From positions 4,092,001 through 4,156,000 of the forward strand of contig JASGIS010000001.1 of NCBI GenBank assembly GCA_047601745.1: a stretch of DNA of 64,000 nt. The letters are read 5' to 3'. A program made the position numbers and the translations under genes. This stretch comes from JAKPAM01 sp047601745 (GTDB lineage: Bacteria > Pseudomonadota > Gammaproteobacteria > Burkholderiales > Burkholderiaceae_E). Below the pieces are notes generated by a model, which saw nothing but the letters and a program-made list of their open reading frames with translations, searched no databases and was not told the origin of the DNA. Of the stretch, positions 53,471-64,000 are shown in pieces. Positions within the stretch are counted from its first letter, which is position 1, and each line of letters starts with the position of its first letter.

Positions 53471-56400
53471 TGACGACTTCGCACGACCTAAACGCGTCGA
53501 CCGTCGCCGAATCCACCGGCCTGGAGATCGCCATCATCGGCATGGCGGGCCGTTTCCCCGGCGCGGCCGACGTCGACGCGTTCTGGCGCAACCTGTGCGA
53601 GGGCGTCGAATCGGTGAGAACGTACACCGACGAAGAACTGCTCGCGCGCGGCGTGCCGGCCGAACTGGTCGCGGATCCGGACTATGTGAAGACCGCGGTC
53701 GCGTTCGAGGGCGCGGAGCTGTTCGACGCTGCCTTCTTCGGCTATTCGCCGCGCGAGGCCGAGCGCCTCGATCCGCAGCACCGCGTGTTCCTCGAATGCG
53801 CGTGGGAGGCGATGGAGAACGCCGGCTACGACACCGAGCAATGGCCGGGCACCGTCGCGGTGTTCGCCGGCGCCGGCGCCAACGTCTACCTGCTGCGCCA
53901 CCTTCTGCCGCGCCTGGATCTCGGGGCGGGCAGCGGCGTGGCCGATCTGCTCGACCTCGTCAGCGGCAACGGCGGCGAGACGCTGTGCACCCGCGTCGCG
54001 TACAAGCTGAACCTGCGCGGTCCGGCGGTGACGGTGCAGACCGCGTGCTCGACGTCGCTCACGGCCGTGCACCTGGCCTGCCAGTCGCTGCTGGCCGCCG
54101 AGAGCGACATGGCGCTCGCCGGCGGCGTGTCGCTGAACCTGCTGCAAAGCAGCGGCTATCGCTTCCAGCCCGGGGCGATCTTCTCGCCGGACGGTCATTG
54201 CCGGGCGTTCGACGCCGAAGCGGCCGGCACGCTGCTGGGCAGCGGTGCCGGTGTGGTGGTCCTGAAGCGGCTCGACGACGCGCTGCGCGATGGGGATCAC
54301 ATCCGCGCGGTGATCCGCGCGACGGCGGCCAACAACGATGCGGCCGACAAGATCGGTTTCACCGCGCCCAGCGTGAACGGCCAGGCAGCGGCGATCCATG
54401 CCGCACACGTGCTGGCCGGGGTGCCGCCGGACAGCATCAGCTACGTCGAAGCCCACGGCACCGGCACGATGCTGGGCGATCCGATCGAGGTCGCGGCACT
54501 GACGCAGGCCTTCCGGCTCGGCACCGCGCGCAGCGGGTTCTGCGCGTTGGGTTCGGTCAAGACCAACGTCGGGCATCTGGACTGCGCCGCCGGCGTCGCC
54601 GGGCTCATCAAGACGGCATTGGCCTTGGAGCACCGCACGCTGCCCGCGAGCCTGCACTTCGAGCGGCCCAATCCGAAGATCGATTTCGCGGGCAGCCCGT
54701 TCCTCGTCAACGCGAAGACGCGTCCCTGGGACAGCCCGCAGGGGCCGCGGCGCGCGGGCGTCAGCGGCTTCGGAATCGGCGGTACGAACGTGCACGCGGT
54801 GCTGGAGGAAGCGCCTGCGGCGCGGGAAGCCCCGGAAGCCGACGATCGGGACGCCTGGCAGGTCCTGCCGTTATCGGCGAGCAGCGCGGCGGCGCTGCAG
54901 CAGGCCGTCGAACGCCTTTCGTCGCACCTGCAGGCGCATCCGGAGCAAAGGCTCGCCGACGTTGCCCACACCCTGCAGGTCGGGCGCCGGGCGCAGCGCT
55001 ATCGGGCGGCTGTCGCCGCGAACGAACATGCCGGCGCGGTGCTGGCGCTCGGGCAGCCGGGGCTCGTCCGGAACAGGGCGACGCCGCAGGCCGCGCCCGA
55101 CGTCGTGTTCCTTTTTCCGGGTGCGGGATCCCAGCATGCCCGCATGGGCGCGGCGCTATACGACGCTTACCCGGTGTTTCGCGACGAGATCGACCGCTGC
55201 CTGGAATTCGCCCGAAGCGAGCTCGATCTGGACCTTCGGCCGCATCTCTGGCCGGAGGGTAATGAAGCGCAGGCCAATGCGCGCCTGGCGCAGGTCGAGA
55301 ACAGCCAGCCCGCGATCTTCGTGCTGAGCTACGCGATGGCAAAGCTCTGGCAGAGCCTCGGCGTCGTGCCTTCGTTGATGCTGGGCCACAGCCTGGGCGA
55401 ATACGTCGCCGCCACCGTGGCCGGCGTTTTCTCGATCGAGGACGCGCTAAGCGTGGTCGTGGCCCGAGCGCGTCTGCAAGGCCGGATGGGGGCGGGAGCC
55501 ATGACCTCCGTGCTGCTGTCCGCGGCGGAGCTCGCGCCGTTCCTCGGCCCCGGCTGTGATCTGGCCGCCGTCAACGGCGAGCGATTGAGCGTCCTGACGG
55601 GCCCGCTCGAGTGCGTCGAACGGGCCGAGCACGCGCTGAGTGAGCAAGGGCATGTCGCCCGGCGCCTGCACACGTCGGTCGCATTCCATTCATCGATGGC
55701 CGATCCGATTCTCGACGCTTTCGAGAACGTCGTCGCGTCGGTGCCCCGTCGTGCCCCGGCCATTCCGTTCCTGTCCAACGTGACCGGCCGACCGATCACG
55801 GCCGAACAGGCGATGGACCCTGCGTACTGGGCTCGGCATCTGCGCGGCACGGTCCGATTCGCCGATGGGCTCGACGCGGTGCTGGCCGAGCCGGGTCGGG
55901 TCGTGCTGGAGGTGGGGCCGAGCGATGTGCTCACCAGCATGGCGCGCCAACACGCCAAGGCCGCCTCGGCCGCCCTGATCGTATCGAGCCAGGCGCACGC
56001 TCGCCAGCTCGACCGAAACGGCCAGCAGTGGGTCCGGACGGTTGGCGAGCTCTGGACGGCCGGCGTGTTGGTGGACTGGGCAGCGCTCGCGCAAGAGCGC
56101 GAGCGGTATCGGGTACCGCTGCCGACGTACCCGTTTCAGCGCCGCAGGTTCTGGATCGAGCCCGGTGGCGGTGATCACAGCGCGGCTGCTTCGCATCGAG
56201 GCGGACGTGGCGTCGCCGAGAGCCTTTACGTGCCGTCGTGGAAACGCTCGATGCCTTGGGCGACGCCGCCGTTTCGCGCAAGCAGCGTCGGCGCCGTCCT
56301 GGTGCTCGGAGAAGCGGGTGGCATGGCGCAGCGGATGTGCGAGTTGCTGGCGGCCTCCGGTTGCCGCACCGCGCTGGCCGAGCGTGGAACCGGTTTCACG

Positions 56401-59400
56401 AAGATCGCCGCGGGCCGCTACCGAGTGCCGGTGGCCGACCCGGAGGCGTTCGAGCGGCTGCTGCGCGACGTGCAGGCAGAGCACGGGCCGATCGGTACCG
56501 TGCTCCACCTGTGGAGTCTGGGGGCGCAAAGCGAGCAACTCGCCGACGAAGCCGAACTGGAGCGAAGCTTCTTCAGCGTGCTCGCTCTCGTTCGAGCCTT
56601 GGGCGCCGTGTACGAGGCGGGCGCAGGCCGGAACCTGAGGCTGTGCGTGGTCACCAACCACCTCGAGGAGGTCGTCGGCGGCGAGGCGCTACGGCCGATC
56701 AAGGCCACGCTGCGCGGCCTGACCTCGGTGATCGGGCAGGAGTATCCGCACATCCGCGCGCAGGTGATCGATGCCGAATCACCCGAGGCGGGCGCTCCCC
56801 GGGACGTTGCGCCATTCGCGTGGCTGTTCGGGGAACTGGCGGAGCAGGACGATCCGGCGGTGGTCGCTTATCGGCGTGGTCAGCGCTGGGTCAAGACCTA
56901 CGAGCCTCTGGCGGTGGAGGGGGCGCGGCAACCGCGGCTGCGCACGCAAGGGGCTTACCTGATTACCGGTGGACTGGGCGGAGTCAGTCTGGCGCTGGCG
57001 CGGCACCTGGCCAAGTATTGGCAGGCCAGGCTCGTGCTGGTCGGACGCAGCGCATTGCCGGCGCGCGAGCACTGGGAGCGACTGACGGGCGACGAGCAGC
57101 AGCCGCGGGCGCTTCGCCAGCGGCTGGAGCAGTTGCTCGAACTCGAAAACCTGGGCGCTTCGGTGCTGGTCGTACAGGCCGATGTCACCGATACCGAGCA
57201 ACTGCGCGACGTCGTACGGCAGGCCAGGGAGCGCTTCGGCGCCATCCACGGTGTCGTCCATGCGGCGGGTGCGCCCGGTAGCGGCATGCTGTCGAGTCGA
57301 ACGCCCGCAGCGGTGCGCGAGGTCTTCAAGCCCAAGATCGACGGCACCCGAGCGCTGCTGGCGGCGCTCGCCGGCGAGTCTCCGGAATTCGTCCTGCTTT
57401 GCTCGTCGATCTCGGCCATCGCCGGCGGGCTGGGCATGGGCGACTATGCCGCGGCGAACGCTTATCTCGATGCGATGGCCGTCGCCGCACGGCGCGATTC
57501 GCGCTTCCCGGTGTTCGCGGTGGACTGGGACGCATGGCGCGATCTGGGCATGGCCGCCGGCCTGGACATCCCGGCCGGCGTGGGCTGGGAGGCAGCGGAG
57601 GGTGCCCGGGCCTTCGAAGCGATCGTCTGCGGTGCCGATCTGCCGCACATCATCGTGTGCACCACGGACCTCGCGGCTCGTCTGCGGCCGTCCGACGGCG
57701 ACATCCTTGCGGCGATCGAAGGTATTCCATCCGAATCCGCCGGGCAGACGCAGCCGCGTCCGACGATCGCCGCCGACTACGACGCGCCGACGACCGACCT
57801 GGAGCGCCGGCTCGCGTCGATCTGGAGCGACCGGCTGGGCATCGCACCGATCGGGCGGCACGACAATCTCTACGAACTGGGCGGCAATTCGTTGCTGGCC
57901 ATCCAGATCCTCGCCCGCGTGCGAGCCGAGCTGAACCACAACGTGCAGCCCTCGGCGTTCTTCCGCCATCTGACCGTCGCCGGGCTCGCGGGGTTGATCG
58001 GAGAGAAAGACGCGCTCCTCAACACGAAGGGTAGCGCCTCGCTAGTCGCCGTTGCGCGCGACGAGGTACTCAGGCCGGCGCCGATTCAGCGTCGGGTCTG
58101 GGTCTTCGACCGCTTGTCCGCCGGCAGTCCGCAGGCGCGCGCCGCTTACAACGAGACCGTGGTCTTCTCGCTGGACGGCCAACTCGACCGTGACGCGTTG
58201 CGCGGCGCCATCGACCACATCATCGCGCGGCACGAGGTGCTTCGCACCGCTTATCCCGAGGATGACGAGGGCGAACCGACCGCGGTGATCGCCGAGCGCA
58301 TCGAGCTGCCGATGTCGGATATCGATCTCAGCCACTTGCCCGCGGATAGCGCTCTGACCGAGTTCGCTTCCGTTCGAGAGGGCGTGGCCGGCCAAGCGTT
58401 CGACCTGAGCCGAGGACCGTTGATGCGGATCGCGCTGGTTCGGCTCGCCGAGCGGAGGCATCTGCTGATCGTCTCGGTCCACCACATCGTCTTCGACGGT
58501 TGGTCCACCGCCGTTTTCACGAGGGAGTTCTGCGAGATCTATCGCGCGCTGTGCGAAGGCAAGGCGCCCGCGCTCGCACCGTTGCCGATCCAGTATGCGG
58601 ACTATGCCGCCTGGCATGACCAGGTGCTCCAGCGCGATCAGGACGGCTCCAAGGCATTCTGGAAGCACTACCTGGAAGGCGCGCCGCTCGTTTCCGTCTT
58701 CGCGGCGGATCGATCGCGACCCAAGACGCCCGGCTTCGAAGGCGACATCCTTCGCCTGGCGCTCGGCCAGCCCCTTTCGTCGCTCGCGGCGCAGCGGGCG
58801 CGCGAGTGGGACGTGTCGGTGTTCACGCTGCTGTTGTCGGCCTACCTGTTGACGCTTCACCGGCATACCGGCGCGGCGGAAGTGGTGGTGGGAACGGACG
58901 TCGCCGGCCGCGACCATCCGGCGCTCGAAGCGCTGATCGGCTTCTTCGTCAACGTGGTGCCGATCCGCTCCCGCCTCGATGACGCCGGCATCGCCGCGCG
59001 GCGGTGGGTGCGGCGGGTCCACGAGAGCGTTGCACAGGTGTTCGACCACCAGAGCCTGCCGCTCGACCGGATCCTGTCGGCCGCGCGGATCGCGCGGGGG
59101 CAAGGCGCGAACCCGTTGCTGCAGATGCTGTTCGTCATGCAGAACGTTCCCAAGCAGCGCTTCGACGTCGACGGCCTGGCGATCTCGGTGATGCCGGCCG
59201 ATACGGTGCTATCGAAATTCGACCAGGCGGTCTTCGTGCACGAGACCGATGCCGGGCTCGCCGTCGACTGGGTGTTTTCGACCGCGCTCTACGACCGGAC
59301 CAGCGTGTCGCGCGTCGCCGAGGCCTGGCAGGCCGCGCTGCGCGCGATCTGCGCGGATCCCGACCGTCCGATCGACTCGGTTCCCGTTTCCTCCGCTTCA

Positions 59401-60501
59401 GCAGGAGCCTCCATGACGACTTCGACGGCCAGCAGGCCGAACCCCGCTCCGAAAAGCAAGCTCGACATGCTCGCCTCGGCCGTGCGTCAACCCGCTGCGC
59501 GTGCCGCACAGGGGCAGGTCCGCCTGTCGTTTCCGTCAGCGGGGCGGCAGTTCCCCGTGATGATCGAAGCGCTCGAGCGCGACCTCGATCCGGTCTGGTG
59601 GGCGAGCCAGCAGCGCGATTTCATCGAGGACAAGTTGCGCACGCACGCCGGCATCGTGTTTCGCAACTTCGGCCTGACGACGCCGCAGGACTTCGAACGC
59701 TTCAGCGAGGCGATGGAGCCGAGCCTGTACGGCTCTTATGGCGACCTGCCGAAGAAGGAAGGCGGCGTGAACACCTATCGGTCCACGCCTTACCCCGAGA
59801 ACCAGATGATCCTGTACCACAACGAGTGCTCGCATACGGATCGCTGGCCGCGAAAGCAGTGGTTCTTCTGCGAGCTGCCGTCGCGGGTCGGGGGTATCAC
59901 GCCCATCGTCGATTGCAGGGAGCTGCTGACCCGCCTGCCGGCCGAGATCGTCGACGAGATGGCGCGCAAGGGGCTGCTGTACGTGCGCACCTTCCACCCG
60001 AAGCTCGACGTGAGCTGGCAGCACTTCTTCAAGACCGAGGATCGCGCCGAGGTCGAGGCGCGCCTGGCCGGCGGCGGCATCGAGTGGAGATGGCTCGATG
60101 GTGACGTGCTGCAGACGCGCACCCGAGGGCCGGCCGTCATCACGCATCCGCTCACCGGCGCCAAGGCGTTCTTCAACCAGGTGCAGTTGCATCACGTGAG
60201 CTGCCTGGAGCCCGACGTGCGCGAAGACCTGCTGGGTATGGTCGGCCTGGAGCGCATGCCGCGTCACGTGTATTTCGGCGACGGCTCGCCGATACCGGAT
60301 CCGATGATGACGGTGATCGGCCAGGCCTACGAGGCCTGCGCGGTGCGCTTCGACTGGCAGCGCGGCGACGTGGTGATGCTCGACAACATGCTGGCCGCTC
60401 ACGCCCGCGATCCGTACGAGGAGCCGCGAAAGATCGTCGTCGCGATGGGCGCCATGTACGAGCGCGACCCGCAGGGCCGCATGCGGCCCGTGTCGGCGTG
60501 A
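53470..60501 (+). CDS. Hybrid PKS-NRPS: KS-AT-KR-ACP-C plus fused aspartate beta-hydroxylase
   Basis: A 2343-residue protein. KS: TACSTSL with C193, EAHGTGT and NVGHLD. AT: GHSLGEY with S641 and VAFHS, the malonyl-type signature. KR: TGGLGGVSLALA and YAAANAYLDAM near residue 1330 with the reducing tyrosine. ACP: S1474 (GGNSL). C: HHIVFDGWS near residue 1670. The last 330 residues are a SyrP/TauD-like Fe(II)/2-oxoglutarate hydroxylase with H2117-N-E2119 and H2311. No methyltransferase or dehydratase is visible, so the unit would be Thr extended by malonate and reduced to a hydroxy acid. The fused hydroxylase probably acts on the aspartyl carrier of the next protein. Confidence 0.92.
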
Positions 60502-60570
60502 GCCCGCGGCCCTGAGCACGCCCCGAACCAACCCCTTCCCGACAAGACTTCGATAGAGACAGAGGACCCC

Positions 60571-63500
60571 GTGATGGACTCGACGCAATGCCTGGATGAA
60601 GAGGCTACGCTGCCGCTCAGCCCCGAACAGTTGGCGATCGTGGCGGCTGCGGGCGGCGCGCTGGCGGGCCCGAGAACGTACCTGCTGGAGATCGACCGGC
60701 CGGTGGACGTCGCGCGCTTCGCATCGGCGATCGATAGGGTCCTCCAGGGGCACGAACTGCTTCGTTACCGACCGGCGCGCGTCGAGGGCTTTCGTCTGCC
60801 CCGCCTCCAGCGCGAGGAGGGCCGGGTCCGCGTCGTCGCCGCGCCGCAGGCGCTATCGGTCCGTTCCGACGAGGACATTGTCGCGGCGGCGAATGCCTGG
60901 TTGGGGCGTGTGACGGCCGACAGCGTGTGCAGCGATGGCGGCACCATCGTGCACGCGGTTGCCGTGCTGCCTGCCGACGGCGTACGGCGCCTGCTCCTCG
61001 CCTTCGATCCGCTGCTGTTCGACGAGGGCAGCGTTCGCCAGTTGATCAGGCAGGCGCTCGATCACTATGACGGACGGAAACGGGGCGACGTCGGCTTTCA
61101 CTATCCGCAGTACATCGACTGGCGGCACGCGCTCGACTCGGCCGAGAGCGCGCCCGAAGGGCGGGAATACTGGCGGGGATATGTCGCGCTGGACGCGGAG
61201 GCCGCAGCGCCGACGCTGTCCTACCGGCTGGAAGAAGAAGGAGCGACCCACCGAACAATCCGGGCGACGCGCCTGGCGTCGGCAGCCCAGATGGAGCAGC
61301 TTCGAGTACTGGCGCAACAGCAGGAGACGAGCGTCGAGGTGGTCCTGCAGGCGCTCTGGTGGCTGCTGCTCGCCCGCCTGACCGCGGCGCGGCGCTTCGT
61401 CGGGGGGTGGCGGCATGATTGCCGCAGCGACTACGCGGTCATGGCGAACGCCGTGGGCGTCTTCGAGAAGACGCTGCCGGTGCTGATCGAGGTGAGGCAT
61501 GGCGAGACGCTGGTGCAGTGGCTGGCCCGGTTTGCCGACACGGCCCGCTCGCATGTCGACCAGCAGGAGTACTGGCCGCTGGTGGACGCGCCGATCGACG
61601 CGCATCAGGCCGTCGGTTTCGTCGCGGCCCCCGGCTTGGAGTCCGGGCTCCCGGATGCATGGCGTCTGCACGTACTGCTCGACGTCTCGGCCGGCTTCGA
61701 GCTGGCCTTGCACGTGGCGCCTGCGGACCGGGGCCTCGAATTCGTCGTGGTCGCCGATGCGGGCCGCTATCCGGCGGCCGGGATCGAGCGGCTGTCGCAG
61801 CAGTTCTCGACGCTGCTGGCGTCCGCGCTGAAGGATCCCGATCAGCGAGTCGAGGATCTCGACGTGGTGGGCGACGAAGAGCGCGCCGCGCTGCTGTCGC
61901 TGAACCCTTCGCCGCGCGAGTTCGGCGGCTCGGGGATCTTGCAGCGAATCGCGCGCCGAGCCCATGACACGCCGGACGCGCCGGCGCTCGTCGAAGCCGA
62001 CCGGCAGATCAGCTACCGGGATCTGGTGGAACAGGTGCGCCGCCGTGCGCGCTGGCTCAAAGACCTCGGGGTGAAGCCGGGCGGCCTGGTGGCGCTGATG
62101 CTCCCGCGCTCGATGGACCTGGTCACCACGCTGCTGGGTGTCTGGCAAGCGGGCGCGGGTTACCTGCCGATCGAACCCGATTGGCCCGAGGCGCGGCGCC
62201 AGGCCGTGTTGGAGGATGCGCGGCCCGCGGTGGTCGTGCACGAATCGCTGCCCGCCCGGTGCAACGAAGGGTCGTGGCGCAATGTGGCGTTGGACGACGA
62301 GGTTGGGTCCGAGCTCTCGGACGACGCGATCGACGGGGCCGGCCCGGATGGTCATGACATCGCGTACGTGCTCTACACGTCCGGGTCCACCGGCACGCCC
62401 AAAGGCGTGGTGATCGAGCATGCGCAATTGCGCAACTACGTCGAGGCCGTCACCGACGCGCTCGAGCTGGCGACGTCGCGCCGCTGGGCCCTGGTCAGCA
62501 CGGTGGCGGCCGACCTCGGGAACACCGCACTGTTCGGCGCGCTGTTCAACGGAGCCTGCCTGGTGGTCGCTCGACCCGAGGATGTCGCCGACGGACAGGC
62601 GTTCGCCCGCTTCCTCGCCGCCCAGCGCATCGACGCGCTGAAGATCGTTCCCTCGCACCTGGATGCCTTGCTGGAGGGCGAGCCGGCCCGACTGCCGGCC
62701 ACGATCGTACTGGGCGGCGAGGCCGCCCCGCGAAAGCTGCTCGAACGTATCCGGGCCGTCTCGCCGCACACCACCGTACACAACCACTACGGACCGACGG
62801 AAACCACCGTCGGCGTGATGGTCCATACGCTCGGTGCCGGCGCGCGGATTCCTGCCGTTCTGCCGCTGACGCGCGTCCTGGCCAACAACCGGGTCTACGT
62901 GCTGGACGACACGCTGCGCCTGGTGCCGACCGGCGCCCGTGGCGAAATCTACGTCGGCGGTGCCCAGGTATGCCGCGGCTACCTGAACCGGGATGCCGCC
63001 GCCGACTTCGTTGCCGATCCGTTCGTGCCCGGCCAGCGGCTCTATCGCACGCGCGATCTGGCCTGGGTGCTGCCCGGCGGCGGCATCCGGCACGCGGGCC
63101 GCAGCGACGAACAGCTCAAGATCCGCGGGTTTCGGGTCAGTCCGCTGGAGGTCGAGGCCGCGCTGCTCGCCCAACCGGGAATCCGCCAGGCGGTCGTTCT
63201 ACCGATGGGCTCGGAGCCTGTCGCGACCGAGCTCGTCGCCTTCGTCGTCGGCGATGCGCAGGCCGATCCCTCGACGCTGCGCGCCGCGCTTCAGGCGCAG
63301 TTGCCCGCGCACATGGTGCCGGCGCGGATCACCGTCGTGGATGCGCTTCCGCGGCTGGCCAACGGCAAGGTCGACCGGCTGGCCTTGCGAGGCCGCACAT
63401 CAGGTCCGGATCGGCATGTCGATGCACCGGCCGACCCGTTGGAGCTCGGCATCGCCCGCAGCATGGCCGAGCTCCTGGAGCGTGAGGCCGTAGGCCCCGA

Positions 63501-63696
63501 CGAGGATTTCTTCGACCTGGGCGCCCACTCGCTGATGGTGATCAAGCTGGTCGCGCGGCTTCGCAAGCAGTTGGCGGTGGAGATCGCGCCCGCGCTGGTG
63601 TTCGATCACTCGACGCCTGCTTCGCTTGCGTCCGCACTGCGCGAAGAGCTCGTCCGCGCCTCCGAATCGGCCACGCCGGCCGGCGCGCTGAACTGA
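60571..63696 (+). CDS. NRPS: interface domain-A(Asp)-PCP
   Basis: A 1041-residue protein. The N-terminal 430 residues have the condensation-domain fold but the catalytic HHxxxDG is replaced by DPLLFDE (residues 146-152), so it cannot condense. Such interface domains recruit an aspartate beta-hydroxylase to the module. The adenylation domain (YTSGSTGTPKG at 602) reads DLTKVGHVGK from ADLGNTA, LKIVPS, TIVLGGEA and NHYGPTETTVG, the aspartate code. Carrier serine is S987 (GAHSL). It acts with the hydroxylase fused to the previous protein to make beta-hydroxy-Asp. Gap to previous gene is 69 bases. Confidence 0.92.
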   Translation: MMDSTQCLDEEATLPLSPEQLAIVAAAGGALAGPRTYLLEIDRPVDVARFASAIDRVLQGHELLRYRPARVEGFRLPRLQREEGRVRVVAAPQALSVRSDEDIVAAANAWLGRVTADSVCSDGGTIVHAVAVLPADGVRRLLLAFDPLLFDEGSVRQLIRQALDHYDGRKRGDVGFHYPQYIDWRHALDSAESAPEGREYWRGYVALDAEAAAPTLSYRLEEEGATHRTIRATRLASAAQMEQLRVLAQQQETSVEVVLQALWWLLLARLTAARRFVGGWRHDCRSDYAVMANAVGVFEKTLPVLIEVRHGETLVQWLARFADTARSHVDQQEYWPLVDAPIDAHQAVGFVAAPGLESGLPDAWRLHVLLDVSAGFELALHVAPADRGLEFVVVADAGRYPAAGIERLSQQFSTLLASALKDPDQRVEDLDVVGDEERAALLSLNPSPREFGGSGILQRIARRAHDTPDAPALVEADRQISYRDLVEQVRRRARWLKDLGVKPGGLVALMLPRSMDLVTTLLGVWQAGAGYLPIEPDWPEARRQAVLEDARPAVVVHESLPARCNEGSWRNVALDDEVGSELSDDAIDGAGPDGHDIAYVLYTSGSTGTPKGVVIEHAQLRNYVEAVTDALELATSRRWALVSTVAADLGNTALFGALFNGACLVVARPEDVADGQAFARFLAAQRIDALKIVPSHLDALLEGEPARLPATIVLGGEAAPRKLLERIRAVSPHTTVHNHYGPTETTVGVMVHTLGAGARIPAVLPLTRVLANNRVYVLDDTLRLVPTGARGEIYVGGAQVCRGYLNRDAAADFVADPFVPGQRLYRTRDLAWVLPGGGIRHAGRSDEQLKIRGFRVSPLEVEAALLAQPGIRQAVVLPMGSEPVATELVAFVVGDAQADPSTLRAALQAQLPAHMVPARITVVDALPRLANGKVDRLALRGRTSGPDRHVDAPADPLELGIARSMAELLEREAVGPDEDFFDLGAHSLMVIKLVARLRKQLAVEIAPALVFDHSTPASLASALREELVRASESATPAGALN

Positions 63697-63790
63697 TGAA
63701 CCTCGGCTGCCCCGCGCTTGAGCGAGAGGGAGCAGCCGGTAACGACTCGATGGACCGGACGCGACGCGCCGGCCACAGGAAGGATGAAAG

Positions 63791-64000
63791 ATGAAGGCTG
63801 AATTCGCGGCGGGCCAAGAGGCGGCTCAACTGGGCGGGACCATCGATTCGGACGTTGCGCCCGTGCGCGCGGATGCCGCGCTGCCCATGTCGTACTCGCA
63901 GGAACAGCTCTGGTTCCTGCAGCGGCTCGATCCGGCGATGACGGCGTACAACCTGCCTCGGGTGCTTCGGCTGCGAGGCGCGGTCGACGCCGACGCCCTG
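63791..64000 (+). CDS. NRPS, start of next protein (C domain; 3' end outside window)
   Basis: An open frame from an ATG preceded by GGAAGG, reaching the end of the window. The visible 70 residues include an unconserved head and then the condensation C1 motif SYSQEQLWFLQRLDPAMTAY, so the first domain is a normal condensation domain. Further modules must lie beyond 64000. This confirms that the cluster is cut by the window. Confidence 0.9.
   Translation, partial: MKAEFAAGQEAAQLGGTIDSDVAPVRADAALPMSYSQEQLWFLQRLDPAMTAYNLPRVLRLRGAVDADAL

Overview
The window is about 64 kb of uniformly GC-rich (roughly two-thirds G+C by eye), densely packed chromosomal DNA. Gene content and codon style point to a betaproteobacterium, most likely in the Burkholderiales: urea ABC transporter fused to a urease operon, RsaM/LuxI-type quorum-sensing genes, an OrbS/PvdS-like iron sigma factor, and an NRPS/PKS lipopeptide-siderophore cluster. 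No rRNA, tRNA or CRISPR array was found. The species cannot be named from the sequence alone.

Region 1 (1-9.4 kb, +) is a nitrogen-scavenging block: urtB (5' end outside the window), urtC, urtD, urtE, then ureD-ureA-ureB-ureC-ureE-ureF-ureG, mostly with overlapping or very short junctions. Region 2 (9.5-16.1 kb) holds a serine hydrolase, a class III CoA-transferase, phosphoglucomutase, a RelE/ParE-type toxin-antitoxin pair, the tail of an Rpn-type nuclease, a transglutaminase-like protein and a PIN-domain toxin-antitoxin pair. Two copies of an intergenic repeat, each with a hairpin, flank this part (11.9 and 16.2 kb).

Region 3 (16.3-23.3 kb, -) is a sulfur module: rhodanese, serine O-acetyltransferase, a family 2A encapsulin shell protein, and its expected cargo, a SufS-like cysteine desulfurase with a 323-residue repetitive Pro/Ser/Ala extension. 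Two paralogous sulfonate-binding proteins lie directly upstream on the same strand. The set suggests a protein compartment handling sulfur taken from cysteine, linked to cysteine supply and sulfonate uptake.

Region 4 (23.6-34.1 kb) is miscellaneous: nitroreductase, fused hydantoinase/5-oxoprolinase, MFS exporter, universal stress protein, zinc alcohol dehydrogenase, a DUF2239 protein, and a ParDE module whose toxin has been truncated by an AT-richer segment carrying an HNH endonuclease. Region 5 (34.3-41.8 kb, +) is a Fur-box-preceded iron-uptake operon: FecI-like sigma, FecR-like regulator, TonB-dependent receptor, PepSY reductase-like protein and accessory membrane and periplasmic proteins, followed by an IS110-family transposase and a rhodanese.

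Region 6 (43.6-64 kb, +) is the most striking. An RsaM-like quorum-sensing modulator, a LuxI-type acyl-homoserine-lactone synthase whose stop codon overlaps the start of an iron-starvation-type ECF sigma factor, and a FecR fragment containing only the cytoplasmic domain precede MbtH, thioesterase, phosphopantetheinyl transferase and a NRPS/PKS assembly line that runs off the window. Two sites with the same layout, TAAAC-N16-CGTC, match the PvdS/OrbS-type promoter; one precedes mbtH and the other precedes the rsaM-like gene. Read from its domains, the line starts with a fatty acid, adds threonine (A-domain code DFWNIGMVHK), extends with a reduced malonyl unit, then adds aspartate (DLTKVGHVGK) that is probably beta-hydroxylated by a fused Fe(II)/2-oxoglutarate enzyme working through a catalytically dead interface domain. 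This fits an amphiphilic beta-hydroxyaspartate siderophore whose synthesis may be gated jointly by iron and cell density.
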